Assembly: GCA_013140455.1 (NCBI GenBank)
Contig: JABFSU010000003.1
Span: 1 to 35,013, forward strand
Direction of reading: 5' to 3'
DNA: 35,013 nt
Origin: Nitrospira sp.
Lineage (GTDB): Bacteria > Nitrospirota > Nitrospiria > Nitrospirales > Nitrospiraceae
Below the pieces are notes generated by a model that did not search any database, was not told the DNA's origin, and worked only from the letters and a program-made list of their open reading frames with translations. Shown here one piece after another: positions 8,681 through 15,287 of the stretch. Numbering within the stretch: position 1 is the stretch's first letter; each line of letters opens with the position of its first letter. Both the position numbers and the translations under genes were made by a program.

Positions 8681-8716
8681 CCCGTTCTTGACCGGACGCA
8701 AGGTTGAGAACGGGGC
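8681..8716 (+). terminator. Stem-loop after the TIG-domain gene
   Basis: CCCCGTTCTTGACC (8681-8694) and GGTTGAGAACGGGG (8703-8716) form a stem of 14 positions with two mismatches and an 8-base loop, 18 bases after the stop codon. There is no U-tract, so it is a transcript-end or mRNA-stabilising hairpin rather than a classical intrinsic terminator. The rest of 8664-8868 shows no gene. Confidence 0.5.
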
Positions 8717-8868
8717 ACGAGGTTGCACTAGTCCACGCCTTCCTGCCAGCCCTTGGGTTCGATCGCGATGAGTGGTTCAACGGGCATACCCACCCAGGCA
8801 AACACCCAGAATATTTAGAATGTCCCCGTTTCTCCGTCCCTCGATGGTCGAACAGCGCTGCTCGCCTG

Positions 8869-9666
8869 TCACGTCTTGGAACCTCCCTGCGTCTTGAGTG
8901 CTTGTTCAGACGGTGGCTTGTTGACGAACTTGAATCGGCCAGCCCTCTCGGCGTCCCAGAGTTTCTGTGCTGCAGGACCTACGTCACGGTATCTGTCCTC
9001 ACGACACAGGATGCCTCCGAACAGGTCCGGCAGAAGCAGCAACGGCTCATCCTCCTCGCGCTTCCACTCGAATTGTCCTATGTGGATGCCGCCTTTGCCG
9101 CAAATCCGACGAATCTCGCTAACAAACCGGTGCTGCTGGAACTCGTCGAGCCCCTTGGTATCAATAACGAAGTCCACAAACGATGGTATCGCATGATTGT
9201 GAGCGGAGTAGACTTCGAGGCAGGCAAAGATCGCTTGGGACAGGAAGCTCAGATAGTGGAGGTCGTGCGACTTGATCTCTGGGTGCAGGCTCTTGCCCTG
9301 CTCGGTACCCTCTACGTCTCTCGCAATAGCCCGACGATCGTTGGCGAGCTTGGCCAGTCTGTTTGCAAGCGCTATGTTCTCGGCTGCCCCAGTGTCAACG
9401 AGGAAGGCTCCAACCTCGGCCTTTGACCGAATTAGTCCGTCGGCAAAGGCTACGGCCAACGAATTGTTGAAATCCCTGTGCGATGCTTTGAGGAGGTCGC
9501 CCGCCGCGTTGCGAGGGATGATCTGAAGAAGCCCACGGAAGGCAATAGTAGGGACCGCAACCGCACACACCGCAAAAGCCCTCTTGCGTTCGCCCATCGC
9601 CGGCTCTCGAAAGTCCGCTGAACCAGCCTCGTCGACGAGGACTGCAAGTGGCGCTGTCAGGTTCAT
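8869..9666 (-). CDS. DUF3800-family protein
   Basis: Soluble protein of 265 residues. The N-terminus LAVLVDEAGSADF matches the opening strand of DUF3800, where a D-E-(S/A)-G motif near the start is characteristic. The middle contains FVDFVIDTKGLDE, and the C-terminal part contains EEDEPLLLLPDLFGGIL, comparable to the conserved acidic helix near the end of the family. DUF3800 is thought to have an RNase H-like fold with acidic residues, often in mobile or defence contexts; its biochemical role is not established. The start is uncertain: ATG 9666 puts the DEAG motif at the usual distance from the N-terminus, while a GTG at 9687 would add seven residues. It is the leftmost gene of the cassette-like array, just past the attC-like site at 9700-9763. 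Confidence 0.65.
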   Translation of the reverse strand: MNLTAPLAVLVDEAGSADFREPAMGERKRAFAVCAVAVPTIAFRGLLQIIPRNAAGDLLKASHRDFNNSLAVAFADGLIRSKAEVGAFLVDTGAAENIALANRLAKLANDRRAIARDVEGTEQGKSLHPEIKSHDLHYLSFLSQAIFACLEVYSAHNHAIPSFVDFVIDTKGLDEFQQHRFVSEIRRICGKGGIHIGQFEWKREEDEPLLLLPDLFGGILCREDRYRDVGPAAQKLWDAERAGRFKFVNKPPSEQALKTQGGSKT

Positions 9667-9699
9667 GCGGTTAGTCCATTCGATCACGCTTTATTACCG

Positions 9700-9763
9700 G
9701 CCCGACGTCAAAGCTCAGGGGCGCGCTGCTTACGGCGCGTCCCACGGGAGCGCGGTATTAGGC
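9700..9763 (-). repeat. attC-like recombination site (64 bp)
   Basis: On the plus strand the site begins GCCCGAC and ends ATTAGGC, each one mismatch from the integron core consensus RYYYAAC and GTTRRRY. Between them lies a bulged hairpin: outer GCTC (9713-9716) with GAGC (9748-9751), and inner GGGGCGCGC with GCGCGTCCC around a TGCTTACG loop. That geometry and length are typical of an attC site. It lies right after the stop codon of the small membrane protein gene, where an attC belongs for a minus-strand cassette. The two core mismatches leave doubt. Confidence 0.5.
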
Positions 9764-9777
9764 GCTTGGTCTTCTCA

Positions 9778-10017
9778 TTACTCCGTCCCACCTAGGTTTT
9801 CTATCTTCCTTTTTTCTTCGAGGGCTTTTCGCTTGAAATAGAGCCCTAGCCAACTTTCGCCACCCTTCAGCGATAAAGCCACCAAACTAGATATAGGGGC
9901 CGCGAATAGAACGGCTACGAGAAAGAATTCATCGTTTCCTGGAGCGCCTTTATCGGCGAACAGATAAACCACCATCACAATCAACAGCAGGTTCAAACCA
10001 ATTGCGATCCATTTCAT
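9778..10017 (-). CDS. Small two-span membrane protein (cassette-borne)
   Basis: Predicted inner-membrane protein of 79 residues. Segment 1 (~3-20, AIGLNLLLIVMVVYLF) and segment 2 (~32-50, FLVAVLFAAPISSLVALSL) are separated by a short acidic loop, and a charged C-terminal tail follows (FKRKALEEKRKIENLGG). AGGAGA lies 4 bases before ATG 10017, and GTTAGGC lies 14 bases before the start codon, as in integron cassettes. Its stop is 14 bases from an attC-like hairpin. No family is recognised. It could be a toxin-like or superinfection-type peptide, as is frequent in cassettes, but nothing in the sequence shows that. Confidence 0.6.
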   Translation of the reverse strand: MKWIAIGLNLLLIVMVVYLFADKGAPGNDEFFLVAVLFAAPISSLVALSLKGGESWLGLYFKRKALEEKRKIENLGGTE

Positions 10018-10031
10018 ATTCTCTCCTGAGC

Positions 10032-10100
10032 GCCTAACAATGTTTAGGCCGATCCGCGTAAGAGCCGGGTCTGCCTATTTCTGCCCGTATAACACGCCAT
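10032..10100 (-). repeat. Conserved ~60-bp array repeat, copy A
   Basis: First of three copies of the same sequence, beginning GCCTAACAATGTTTAGGCC (plus strand) and continuing through GATCCGCGTAAGAGC and CTGCCTATTTCTG to a GTATAA. It lies between the small membrane protein gene and the DUF2971 gene. The first 18 bases are themselves an inverted repeat (GCCTAA/TTAGGC). Beyond about 10100 this copy diverges from the others. Confidence 0.85.
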
Positions 10101-10256
10101 CGACCAACGAAATTGTTCTCTGACCTCAATTTCTTTCGAGCTTTGCTGGCATCATTATCACAGGCCTGACTCCCTGTCCCTCAACCACGAGCTGCACCCT
10201 TTGTCACTCCGAATCAGCTCCGGCCTGCCGCTCCGCTCGTTGACTGCAGCAGCCCG

Positions 10257-10874
10257 TTAGATGCGAACTGAGACACCATCGTGGTCCAGCGTCGCCCTCA
10301 TTACCTTAACGGTTGGTGCGAGCTTATGAAGTACAGCTTCTAGGTCCTCAGTAGCTCGAGCGCCGAGTAGAATTCTCCGAATACGGCCCACGATGGGAAA
10401 GTACGGTTTGTCACTGAATACGCGATGCTCACACTCGTACTGCCACTGCTGAGTCTTGCAAGATAAGACCTCTTCGGGTCTGGCACCACCTAGAATAGTC
10501 GTACCCCACTCTCGCAGGCTCTCAACATACGAGACCTTTCGCACGTTTTCCTCGATTCCGTGAAAATCTATCTCCACAGCCACGCCTCTGTGGCCACCCG
10601 CGTAGAGCGACCACATCCTGATATCCGAGGAGGTATCGGACAAACTACAGATGCGTTTGTTTCCCGTCCAAGCAGCTAAGTCTTCAACGCTACTTAGCCT
10701 CTTCTCATCTGGTGAATTAAAGGCGAGCCACAACGGCCTCGGCACGGTCGAATAAAACTGTCCCTCGAACGGATCATTAAGCTCGCCGTATTCGGCGCAG
10801 TACAGACGCTCATGCATGACGATATCTATTAAGTATTCCAACGGTGACGGAGGTTTGTATTTATATAGAAGCAC
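10257..10874 (-). CDS. DUF2971-family protein (cassette-borne)
   Basis: Soluble protein of 205 residues (GTG start). DUF2971 hallmarks in order: YKYKPP near the N-terminus, a Y-x-x-LNDPFEG motif at ~31-38, KRICSLSDTSSDIRMWSLYAGGHRGVAVEID in the middle, and QQWQYECEHRVFSDK toward the end. The family's function is not established; members occur in defence islands and integron cassettes. GTTAGGC (minus) lies 17 bases upstream of the GTG. The stop codon TAA is part of an ATCTAAC core site (10256-10262). These two placements are what a cassette gene would show. A near-complete family length argues that it is intact. Confidence 0.78.
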   Translation of the reverse strand: MLLYKYKPPSPLEYLIDIVMHERLYCAEYGELNDPFEGQFYSTVPRPLWLAFNSPDEKRLSSVEDLAAWTGNKRICSLSDTSSDIRMWSLYAGGHRGVAVEIDFHGIEENVRKVSYVESLREWGTTILGGARPEEVLSCKTQQWQYECEHRVFSDKPYFPIVGRIRRILLGARATEDLEAVLHKLAPTVKVMRATLDHDGVSVRI

Positions 10875-10890
10875 GGTACCCCTATTCTGA

Positions 10891-11092
10891 GCCTAACAAT
10901 GTTTAGGCCGATCCGCGTAAGAGCCGGGTCTGCCTATTTCTGTCCGTATAATATGCCACTACTGTTCGTAAACCATACGCCATGACCATTGCTGCTTCAA
11001 TGAGTTGCGACTGTGGAACCATTAATCACGGCTTCTTATGCAGATCCACATAAGACCATCTCCTCACAAGGGTTCACATCCCGTCCAGTGGA
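10891..11092 (-). repeat. Array repeat, copy B (extended, ~200 bp); gene-free stretch to 11277
   Basis: Bases 10891-10951 repeat copy A almost exactly. Similarity to copy C then continues, weaker, to a shared CACATCCC at 11076-11083. An imperfect inverted repeat links GATCCGCGTAAGAGCC (10910-10925) with GGCTTCTTATGCAGATC (11030-11046). The remaining interval 11093-11277 has no credible gene and ends in the GTTAGGC core (11277-11283) that overlaps the higA stop codon. This accounts for the 403-base gap between the DUF2971 and higA genes. Confidence 0.8.
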
Positions 11093-11277
11093 CTGCAAAC
11101 GCCTGCCGGCCCACGGTTGAGGACATGCGTATAGATCATTGTCGTCCTCATAAAGGGTGGGTGGAATGGTCCCAACTGCGCACGTCCAATGAGAGGGGTT
11201 CTCGACCGCGCGTTGTGCGGCCAAGAGCGTAAAAGGAACCTCCTGGACGTTTCGCTGGGTCCGCCTCGAAGCGCCTG

Positions 11278-11571
11278 TTAGGCCGCTGTGAGCCGGACTT
11301 TCCCGACCTTGCCGAGCTTCACGTGCTGCTTGGCTTGCCAGAGATCATGGTTGTACTGCATGGCCAGCCAACTCTCCGGAGAACGACCAAGAGCCTTCGA
11401 AAGGCGTAGCGCCATTTCAGGGCTGATGCGGCTAGTGCCCGTAAGAATGCGATTCAGCGTTGAAGCAGCCACGCCGAGCTTCCCGGCCAGCTCGCGGCCA
11501 CTCAGATTGTTGGGCTCCAGATAGACCTGGATAATGAATTCGCCGGGATGGGGAGGATTGTGCATAGCCAT
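11278..11571 (-). CDS. higA: HigA-type antitoxin, XRE-family DNA-binding protein
   Basis: Protein of 97 residues with the standard HigA opening MHNPPHPGEFI and a helix-turn-helix at ~27-60 (LSGRELAGKLGVAASTLNRILTGTSRISPEMALRLSKALG), then the SPESWLAMQYNHDLWQA segment. In known systems HigA neutralises HigB and represses the operon. The start at 11571 is an ATG that lies two bases past the higB stop codon; ATG 11589 overlaps higB and ATG 11565 is also possible. The toxin-first order is normal for higBA. Its stop codon TAA is embedded in the array core site GCCTAAC. Integrons commonly carry such modules as array stabilisers. Confidence 0.88.
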   Translation of the reverse strand: MAMHNPPHPGEFIIQVYLEPNNLSGRELAGKLGVAASTLNRILTGTSRISPEMALRLSKALGRSPESWLAMQYNHDLWQAKQHVKLGKVGKVRLTAA

Positions 11572-11572
11572 T

Positions 11573-11758
11573 TTAGTGGTAGTCCTCATAATCCAAGACG
11601 TAGGCGTGTCCGGCTTTGAATTTGAACGTTACGCGCCAGTTTCCATTTACCCACACAGACCATCGTCCGCGCTGCGATCCCTTCAAAGTATGCAGTCGAA
11701 ACCCTGGAATGCTCATGTCCTCAATGGACAGAGCCGTTTGGTGAGCGGCGCGGGTCAC
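11573..11758 (-). CDS. higB: HigB-type toxin, N-terminally short (possibly truncated)
   Basis: Ribosome-dependent mRNA interferase family of the RelE/HigB fold. The 61-residue reading frame contains the conserved C-terminal two thirds: IEDMSIPGFRLHTLKG, GRWSVWVNGNWRVTF and the end YVLDYEDYH. Full HigB proteins are about 90 residues; the N-terminal helix region (typically FxHKGLxxFY) is missing. Upstream, the same frame has a stop codon, and the frame with SEAAARFLTS runs into it, suggesting a frameshift or a recombined 5' end. The upstream hairpin (11745-11752 with 11773-11780) and core site overlap that 5' region. The GTG at 11758 has no clear ribosome binding site. It may be inactive. Confidence 0.65.
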   Translation of the reverse strand: MTRAAHQTALSIEDMSIPGFRLHTLKGSQRGRWSVWVNGNWRVTFKFKAGHAYVLDYEDYH

Positions 11759-11815
11759 GAGATGTCAGGAAACGCGCCGCCGCTTCACTGTGTCCGCTCG
11801 ACCTAAATGTTAGAT
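11745..11815 (-). repeat. Degenerate attC-like site between the BamE-like gene and higB
   Basis: GTTAGAT (11809-11815) matches the GTTRRRY core. A perfect 8-bp stem GCGGCGCG (11745-11752) with CGCGCCGC (11773-11780) lies to its left. The matching left-hand core is not evident and would fall inside higB, so the site is incomplete. Confidence 0.35.
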
Positions 11816-11829
11816 GCGCTTGTTTCGAC

Positions 11830-12138
11830 TCAGTAACGGTTAAGGTTCTTCTCATCGTATTGCTCGCCCCACTTTACGACTTTCCCGTTTCTGAGCGTCA
11901 CTTGGTATGTTCGCGGCCATTCTGAGATGGCGTGTTTCATTTTCTTATAAACAAGATATTCCTCACCTTTGTCTCCATCCGCGCCAACAGAGGTGGGACT
12001 ACCCAAAATTCCAATTACTTGTTCTTTCGACATGTCGAGGGACAATTTTTCGAATTCCGATGCAGTGCCATAGATCATGGCTTGGCAACCAACTAAGAAG
12101 AAAAATCCAACACAGAGAGCCAAGCGCATTACTTTCAT
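11830..12138 (-). CDS. BamE/SmpA-like small lipoprotein (cassette-borne)
   Basis: Lipoprotein of 102 residues; lipobox FLVGC with Cys18. The mature part follows the BamE/OmlA pattern: LSLDMSKEQVIGILGSPTSVG (helix-turn with a G-x-P), then EEYLVYK and a beta-hairpin ending TYQVTLRNGKVVKWGE. BamE proper helps the outer-membrane protein assembly machine, but isolated SmpA/OmlA-domain lipoproteins are widespread and their roles differ, so I give no symbol. GGAGAGG lies about 5 bases before ATG 12138. A degenerate core (GGTAGAGGC on the minus strand) precedes it, as for the other array genes. Its AT content is higher than that of flanking chromosomal genes, suggesting acquisition. Confidence 0.72.
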   Translation of the reverse strand: MKVMRLALCVGFFFLVGCQAMIYGTASEFEKLSLDMSKEQVIGILGSPTSVGADGDKGEEYLVYKKMKHAISEWPRTYQVTLRNGKVVKWGEQYDEKNLNRY

Positions 12139-12159
12139 TTTTCCTCTCCAATTGATAAG

Positions 12160-12362
12160 CCTCTACCAATGTTTAGGCCGATCCGCATAAGAGCGGGGTC
12201 TGCCTATTTCTGTCCGTATAACGCGCCATCGGATTTTCTAAAAATACCGACATTATCATTGTCACTTCAAAGAGCTACGCCCTATCGGCCACTTGGAACG
12301 GGTTCTTATGCGGATTAGCGGATAACACCATCCGCTGAATACGGTCACATCCCATCTAGCGG
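12160..12362 (-). repeat. Array repeat, copy C (extended, ~200 bp)
   Basis: Bases 12160-12222 match copies A and B apart from an altered core (GCCTCTACC in place of GCCTAAC). The extension matches copy B loosely up to CACATCCC (12346-12353). An inverted repeat pairs GATCCGCATAAGAGC (12180-12194) with GTTCTTATGCGGATT (12302-12316). The far end overlaps the last bases of the PIG-L-family gene, including its TAG stop. Confidence 0.8.
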
Positions 12363-13264
12363 GCCTCGTACTGCCGCAGCAACCAGAGGTGATAGAAATC
12401 GTCGAACGGGGGGCGATCATTAATCAGGTCATCATGCTCGGCATAGGTCTGAAACACCCGCTCCTTCTCCAAGAAAGCTGAGTCTGAGACGTTGGGCGGC
12501 TCAAGTGCGCTGTTATACCCGCGATAGCTTTGGAACTGATGCGGCCGTTGATACGCCCCATGAGCTTCCCGCGCAAACAAGGCCGAGTAGTAATGATCCG
12601 AATGATCCGACAGATACGCCCGGCCGGTCGCGGGATAATACACGCGACAGACCGCCGGATTTCCAGACCTACAGGGCACCGGGTTCCGGCCCGTTCCGTC
12701 CAGGGCATTCACTCGGTCCGGCCGAAATATTCTCAGCACCTTCGTCAGTTCATCGACCAGCCCATGTTTGGTATACGTCACGCGAGGGTCGTCCAGGGGT
12801 GACAGTTCGGCGATGCTCCCGGTCCACAGCTTCTCCAGCGTCGTACCGTGCGGACAGCTCGTCCCATCCTCCTTCGCCGGCGACGGCAGCCGAAAAAAAA
12901 CGAGGCTGACTTCCGGCCGCTGCAGCAGCCGCACTTCCTTTGGCCTGACCGCGACGTCGACCCACCGATCCTCGACGCCGGCCATCTGCGCATACGCAGC
13001 TCTGACCCCTGCTTCACGTTGCGCACGCCAATACTGCTCTGATCGGCACCCATCGCCCGCAGTCAGATACACCGTCTGCACCCGATGGCCCCGTGTGATC
13101 GAACGCTGAATGTCGGGATTCATGAAGAGGAGATCGTCGTCTTCATGCGCGACGACGAAGAGGTCGCCGAACCCTTCCCCACGGGTGAGGGTCTGACATC
13201 CGGCCATTCCGGCCAACATCGAAAGAACCAGCAGACTGCCACCAATTCGAAGACCTGCCTCCAT
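12356..13264 (-). CDS. PIG-L (LmbE)-family deacetylase-like lipoprotein
   Basis: Exported protein of 302 residues; lipobox LAGMAGC (Cys23). The PIG-L motif reads FVVAHEDDDLLF (His40, Asp42, Asp43), equivalent to the A-H-x-D-D zinc site. The third ligand region YLSDHSDHYYS supplies H-x-D-H. The family are zinc-dependent N-deacetylases of amino sugars or related substrates; the lipid anchor implies an envelope substrate here. GGAGG lies only 4 bases before ATG 13264, somewhat close; an earlier in-frame ATG (13315) would bury the signal peptide. Its 3' end overlaps repeat copy C, so it marks the right border of the array or is its first cassette. Family call is firm, substrate unknown. Confidence 0.82.
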   Translation of the reverse strand: MEAGLRIGGSLLVLSMLAGMAGCQTLTRGEGFGDLFVVAHEDDDLLFMNPDIQRSITRGHRVQTVYLTAGDGCRSEQYWRAQREAGVRAAYAQMAGVEDRWVDVAVRPKEVRLLQRPEVSLVFFRLPSPAKEDGTSCPHGTTLEKLWTGSIAELSPLDDPRVTYTKHGLVDELTKVLRIFRPDRVNALDGTGRNPVPCRSGNPAVCRVYYPATGRAYLSDHSDHYYSALFAREAHGAYQRPHQFQSYRGYNSALEPPNVSDSAFLEKERVFQTYAEHDDLINDRPPFDDFYHLWLLRQYEAR

Positions 13265-13402
13265 AGCACCTCCGCGAATGGATCGCACCCTCAAAGTGCA
13301 GGGCGATGATCGCAACCAGCCCGGAACCTATGTATGGCCGAAGTAGAATATCCCTCTGATGTCACATTCGGTCTGCCTGTCACCCGCGTTCACCGTCTGT
13401 CT

Positions 13403-14059
13403 CTAGAGGAGTCCCCGCTTCTGGAGATAGTCTTTATCGATGACTGGGGTCGGTTTAGACGCAACGTGGCCCCGCTCTTGGAGCAGGCGTTCGACATATT
13501 TGCCGATGAGGTCGGACTCGAGATTGACGGGATCGTTCACCTGCTTGAGGCCTAACGTCGTCATTTTGGCGGTATGCGGAATGATGGCGATGGAGAATCC
13601 ATGATTCGTCACATCGTTAATCGTGAGGCTGATGCCATCGACGGTGATCGAGCCTTTCACGACACAGTAGCGCAGAATGTCTTGCGGCGCTTCGATGGTA
13701 AAGATCACGGCATTCCCGTCTTGCTGCCGGCTGCGAATCGTACCCACCCCATCGACGTGCCCGGCGACCAGATGCCCGCCGATGCGCTCGCTCAGCTTCA
13801 TGGCCCGTTCAAGATTCACGGGCGTTCCTGCCGTGAGCAGGCCCAGCGTGGTGACGGAGAGCGTCTCAGGGGAAACTTCCACCGTAAAGCTGCTGTCGCT
13901 CTTAGAAATCGCCGTCAGACAAATTCCGTTCACACTCACACTGTCGCCGATCTTGAGATCGCCCATGACGGTCGAGGCCAGCAGCGTCATCCTCGTTCCT
14001 GCCAGCGTCTTCTCTAACGAAATCACTGCGCCCATTTCTTCGACAATGCCGGTGAACAT
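13403..14059 (-). CDS. ribE: Riboflavin synthase alpha chain
   Basis: Enzyme of 218 residues that dismutates two 6,7-dimethyl-8-ribityllumazine molecules to riboflavin and the pyrimidinedione. It has the diagnostic N-terminus MFTGIVEEMG and two lumazine-binding barrels: ~1-97 (with SVSVNGICLTA) and ~98-195 (GGHLVAGHVDGVG, GSITVDGISLTI). Length is normal. AGGA lies about 8 bases before ATG 14059. The gene follows the MFS permease gene by about 60 bases. The more usual ribBA and ribH neighbours are not next to it; instead the PIG-L gene and the cassette-like array lie downstream, so the rib operon may have been interrupted. ribD is upstream, three genes away. Confidence 0.95.
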   Translation of the reverse strand: MFTGIVEEMGAVISLEKTLAGTRMTLLASTVMGDLKIGDSVSVNGICLTAISKSDSSFTVEVSPETLSVTTLGLLTAGTPVNLERAMKLSERIGGHLVAGHVDGVGTIRSRQQDGNAVIFTIEAPQDILRYCVVKGSITVDGISLTINDVTNHGFSIAIIPHTAKMTTLGLKQVNDPVNLESDLIGKYVERLLQERGHVASKPTPVIDKDYLQKRGLL

Positions 14060-14117
14060 CAGCTATTCCTCATGAAGTCTGTGCAATCGCCGTTTGCGGC
14101 GCCATTATAGCACCGGC

Positions 14118-15287
14118 TTATCGATTCCTCATCGTCAGCCAAAATATCACGGCTGCGGCGACTTGCAGGCTCGCGATGATCGTGAACGCCCCGGCATAAC
14201 TCATATTGGCGATCAGGATACCTGCCAGCAACGGCCCGCTCGCGTGGCCGATGTCGCCGATGGTGCCCTGCATGCCCATTCCGGCCCCCAGCGTCTTGAA
14301 CTCCGAACTGTCTGCCACGAAGGCGGAAGAGGAGGACGACACGACAGCTTCGCCGAAGCCGAATCCGGCCGAAAGCAGCAGCAACACAGCAAAGATCGAG
14401 ACATGCGGCATACAGACGAACGTAGCAGCGCAAATCAAGAGACCGATGATGATCAGAGGCTGCCGCCCCATCCGGTCGGACACGCGCCCCATGATCGGCT
14501 TGGAGAAGAAGGACGTGCCGGCCTGCACACTGAACAACAGCCCGACCTCGCCGGGATTCAATCCAACCGTGAGTCCGTAGAGTGGAAGAAACGCCATAAG
14601 CGCGCCATTGGCAATCATCTTGGCGCCGTCGGTGGCGCTGGTGATCAGCACCTTGCGGTTCCGCGCCACAATCGCGAATCCCTTCCACATCTCCGCCAGC
14701 AGCGGTCGCATCCCTTTCTGATGCACTCGCGGCGTCGCCACGTCCAGGTGCAAACTGTAAAACAACACGATCGCGATACAGCCACAGACGCCGGCTGTCA
14801 CGAACGCAAGATCAAAGCCTGCAACATGGGCGAGATACCCGCCGATAAACGGCCCGAGCAGCGCTCCCGACTGTGTGCAAGCCGTGTAGGTTCCCAGCGC
14901 CGCCCCCCGGCGTTCACGATAGAGTTCCGCGACGGTCGCCAGCGCGCTCGGGGCAAAGATGGCCGTCGCCAAACCATGCACGAATCGCAAGGCGGTCAGG
15001 CTGTTCAGGTCCGTGATGAAGAGATAAAGAAACGGCGGCAGACCGAAGGCCACAACTCCGATGCGCAGCAGAAATCGACGGCCGTAGATATCCGACAAGG
15101 CCCCGGAGGGCAACTTCAGCAGGACGCCGGTCAAGGTCGACACGGACACGATCAGCCCGATCCGCTCGGGACCTGCCCCGAGATGCTCGGCGAACAAGGC
15201 CAGCACGGGCATCCGCACCATGTTGTAGCTGATGAAGCAGAAGATTCCGACGGTGCAGATGAGGAGAAAGCTGCGTGACGACGTCAT
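14118..15287 (-). CDS. Major facilitator superfamily transporter
   Basis: Inner-membrane protein of 389 residues with about 12 hydrophobic segments. The first half has the A-like motif after TM2 (GALSDIYGRRFLLR) and the second half repeats it (GRVSDRMGRQPLIII), as in drug/metabolite MFS exporters of the MFS_1 type. It probably exports a small molecule by proton antiport; the substrate cannot be told. ATG 15287 overlaps the stop codon of the upstream exported-protein gene (ATGA), so translation is coupled and the two are one operon with the esterase-like gene. A riboflavin link through ribE is possible by position only. Confidence 0.88.
   Translation of the reverse strand: MTSSRSFLLICTVGIFCFISYNMVRMPVLALFAEHLGAGPERIGLIVSVSTLTGVLLKLPSGALSDIYGRRFLLRIGVVAFGLPPFLYLFITDLNSLTALRFVHGLATAIFAPSALATVAELYRERRGAALGTYTACTQSGALLGPFIGGYLAHVAGFDLAFVTAGVCGCIAIVLFYSLHLDVATPRVHQKGMRPLLAEMWKGFAIVARNRKVLITSATDGAKMIANGALMAFLPLYGLTVGLNPGEVGLLFSVQAGTSFFSKPIMGRVSDRMGRQPLIIIGLLICAATFVCMPHVSIFAVLLLLSAGFGFGEAVVSSSSSAFVADSSEFKTLGAGMGMQGTIGDIGHASGPLLAGILIANMSYAGAFTIIASLQVAAAVIFWLTMRNR

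Larger units (their letters stand above)
9700..12222 (-). mobile_element. Cassette-like gene array without integrase (CALIN-like)
   Basis: Four small cassette-like units, all on the minus strand, are bounded by integron-type core sites. GTTAGGC (minus) occurs at 10032-10038 and 10891-10897, 14-17 bases before the start codons of the small membrane protein and DUF2971 genes. A degenerate version precedes the BamE-like gene at 12160-12168. RYYTAAC cores lie at the 3' ends of genes: 10256-10262 contains the TAA of the DUF2971 gene, 11277-11283 contains the TAA of higA, and 11809-11815 follows the BamE-like gene. Promoterless-looking small genes of unrelated families in one orientation fit an integron cassette array. 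No integrase gene is in the window, and some of the presumed attC spans (231 and 393 bases) are longer than known attC sites. Confidence 0.5.

Noticed and set aside
8704-9426. Plus-strand ORF of 240 codons
   Set aside because: Antisense to the DUF3800 gene, begins inside a stem-loop and lacks a recognisable family.
11036-11224. Minus-strand ORF of 62 codons in repeat copy B
   Set aside because: Overlaps the repeat and has an unusual composition without any domain; probably chance.
9700-12362. CRISPR array
   Set aside because: The repeats are only three, hundreds of bases apart, and separated by genes, so this is not a CRISPR layout.
13334-13555. Plus-strand ORF of 73 codons starting just outside ribE
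   Set aside because: Most of it is antisense to ribE; no domain or strong ribosome binding site supports it.
14094-15278. Long plus-strand ORF of 394 codons
   Set aside because: It lies fully antisense to the MFS permease, is rich in His, Arg and Gln, and has no recognisable domain; it is a shadow frame of GC-rich coding DNA.
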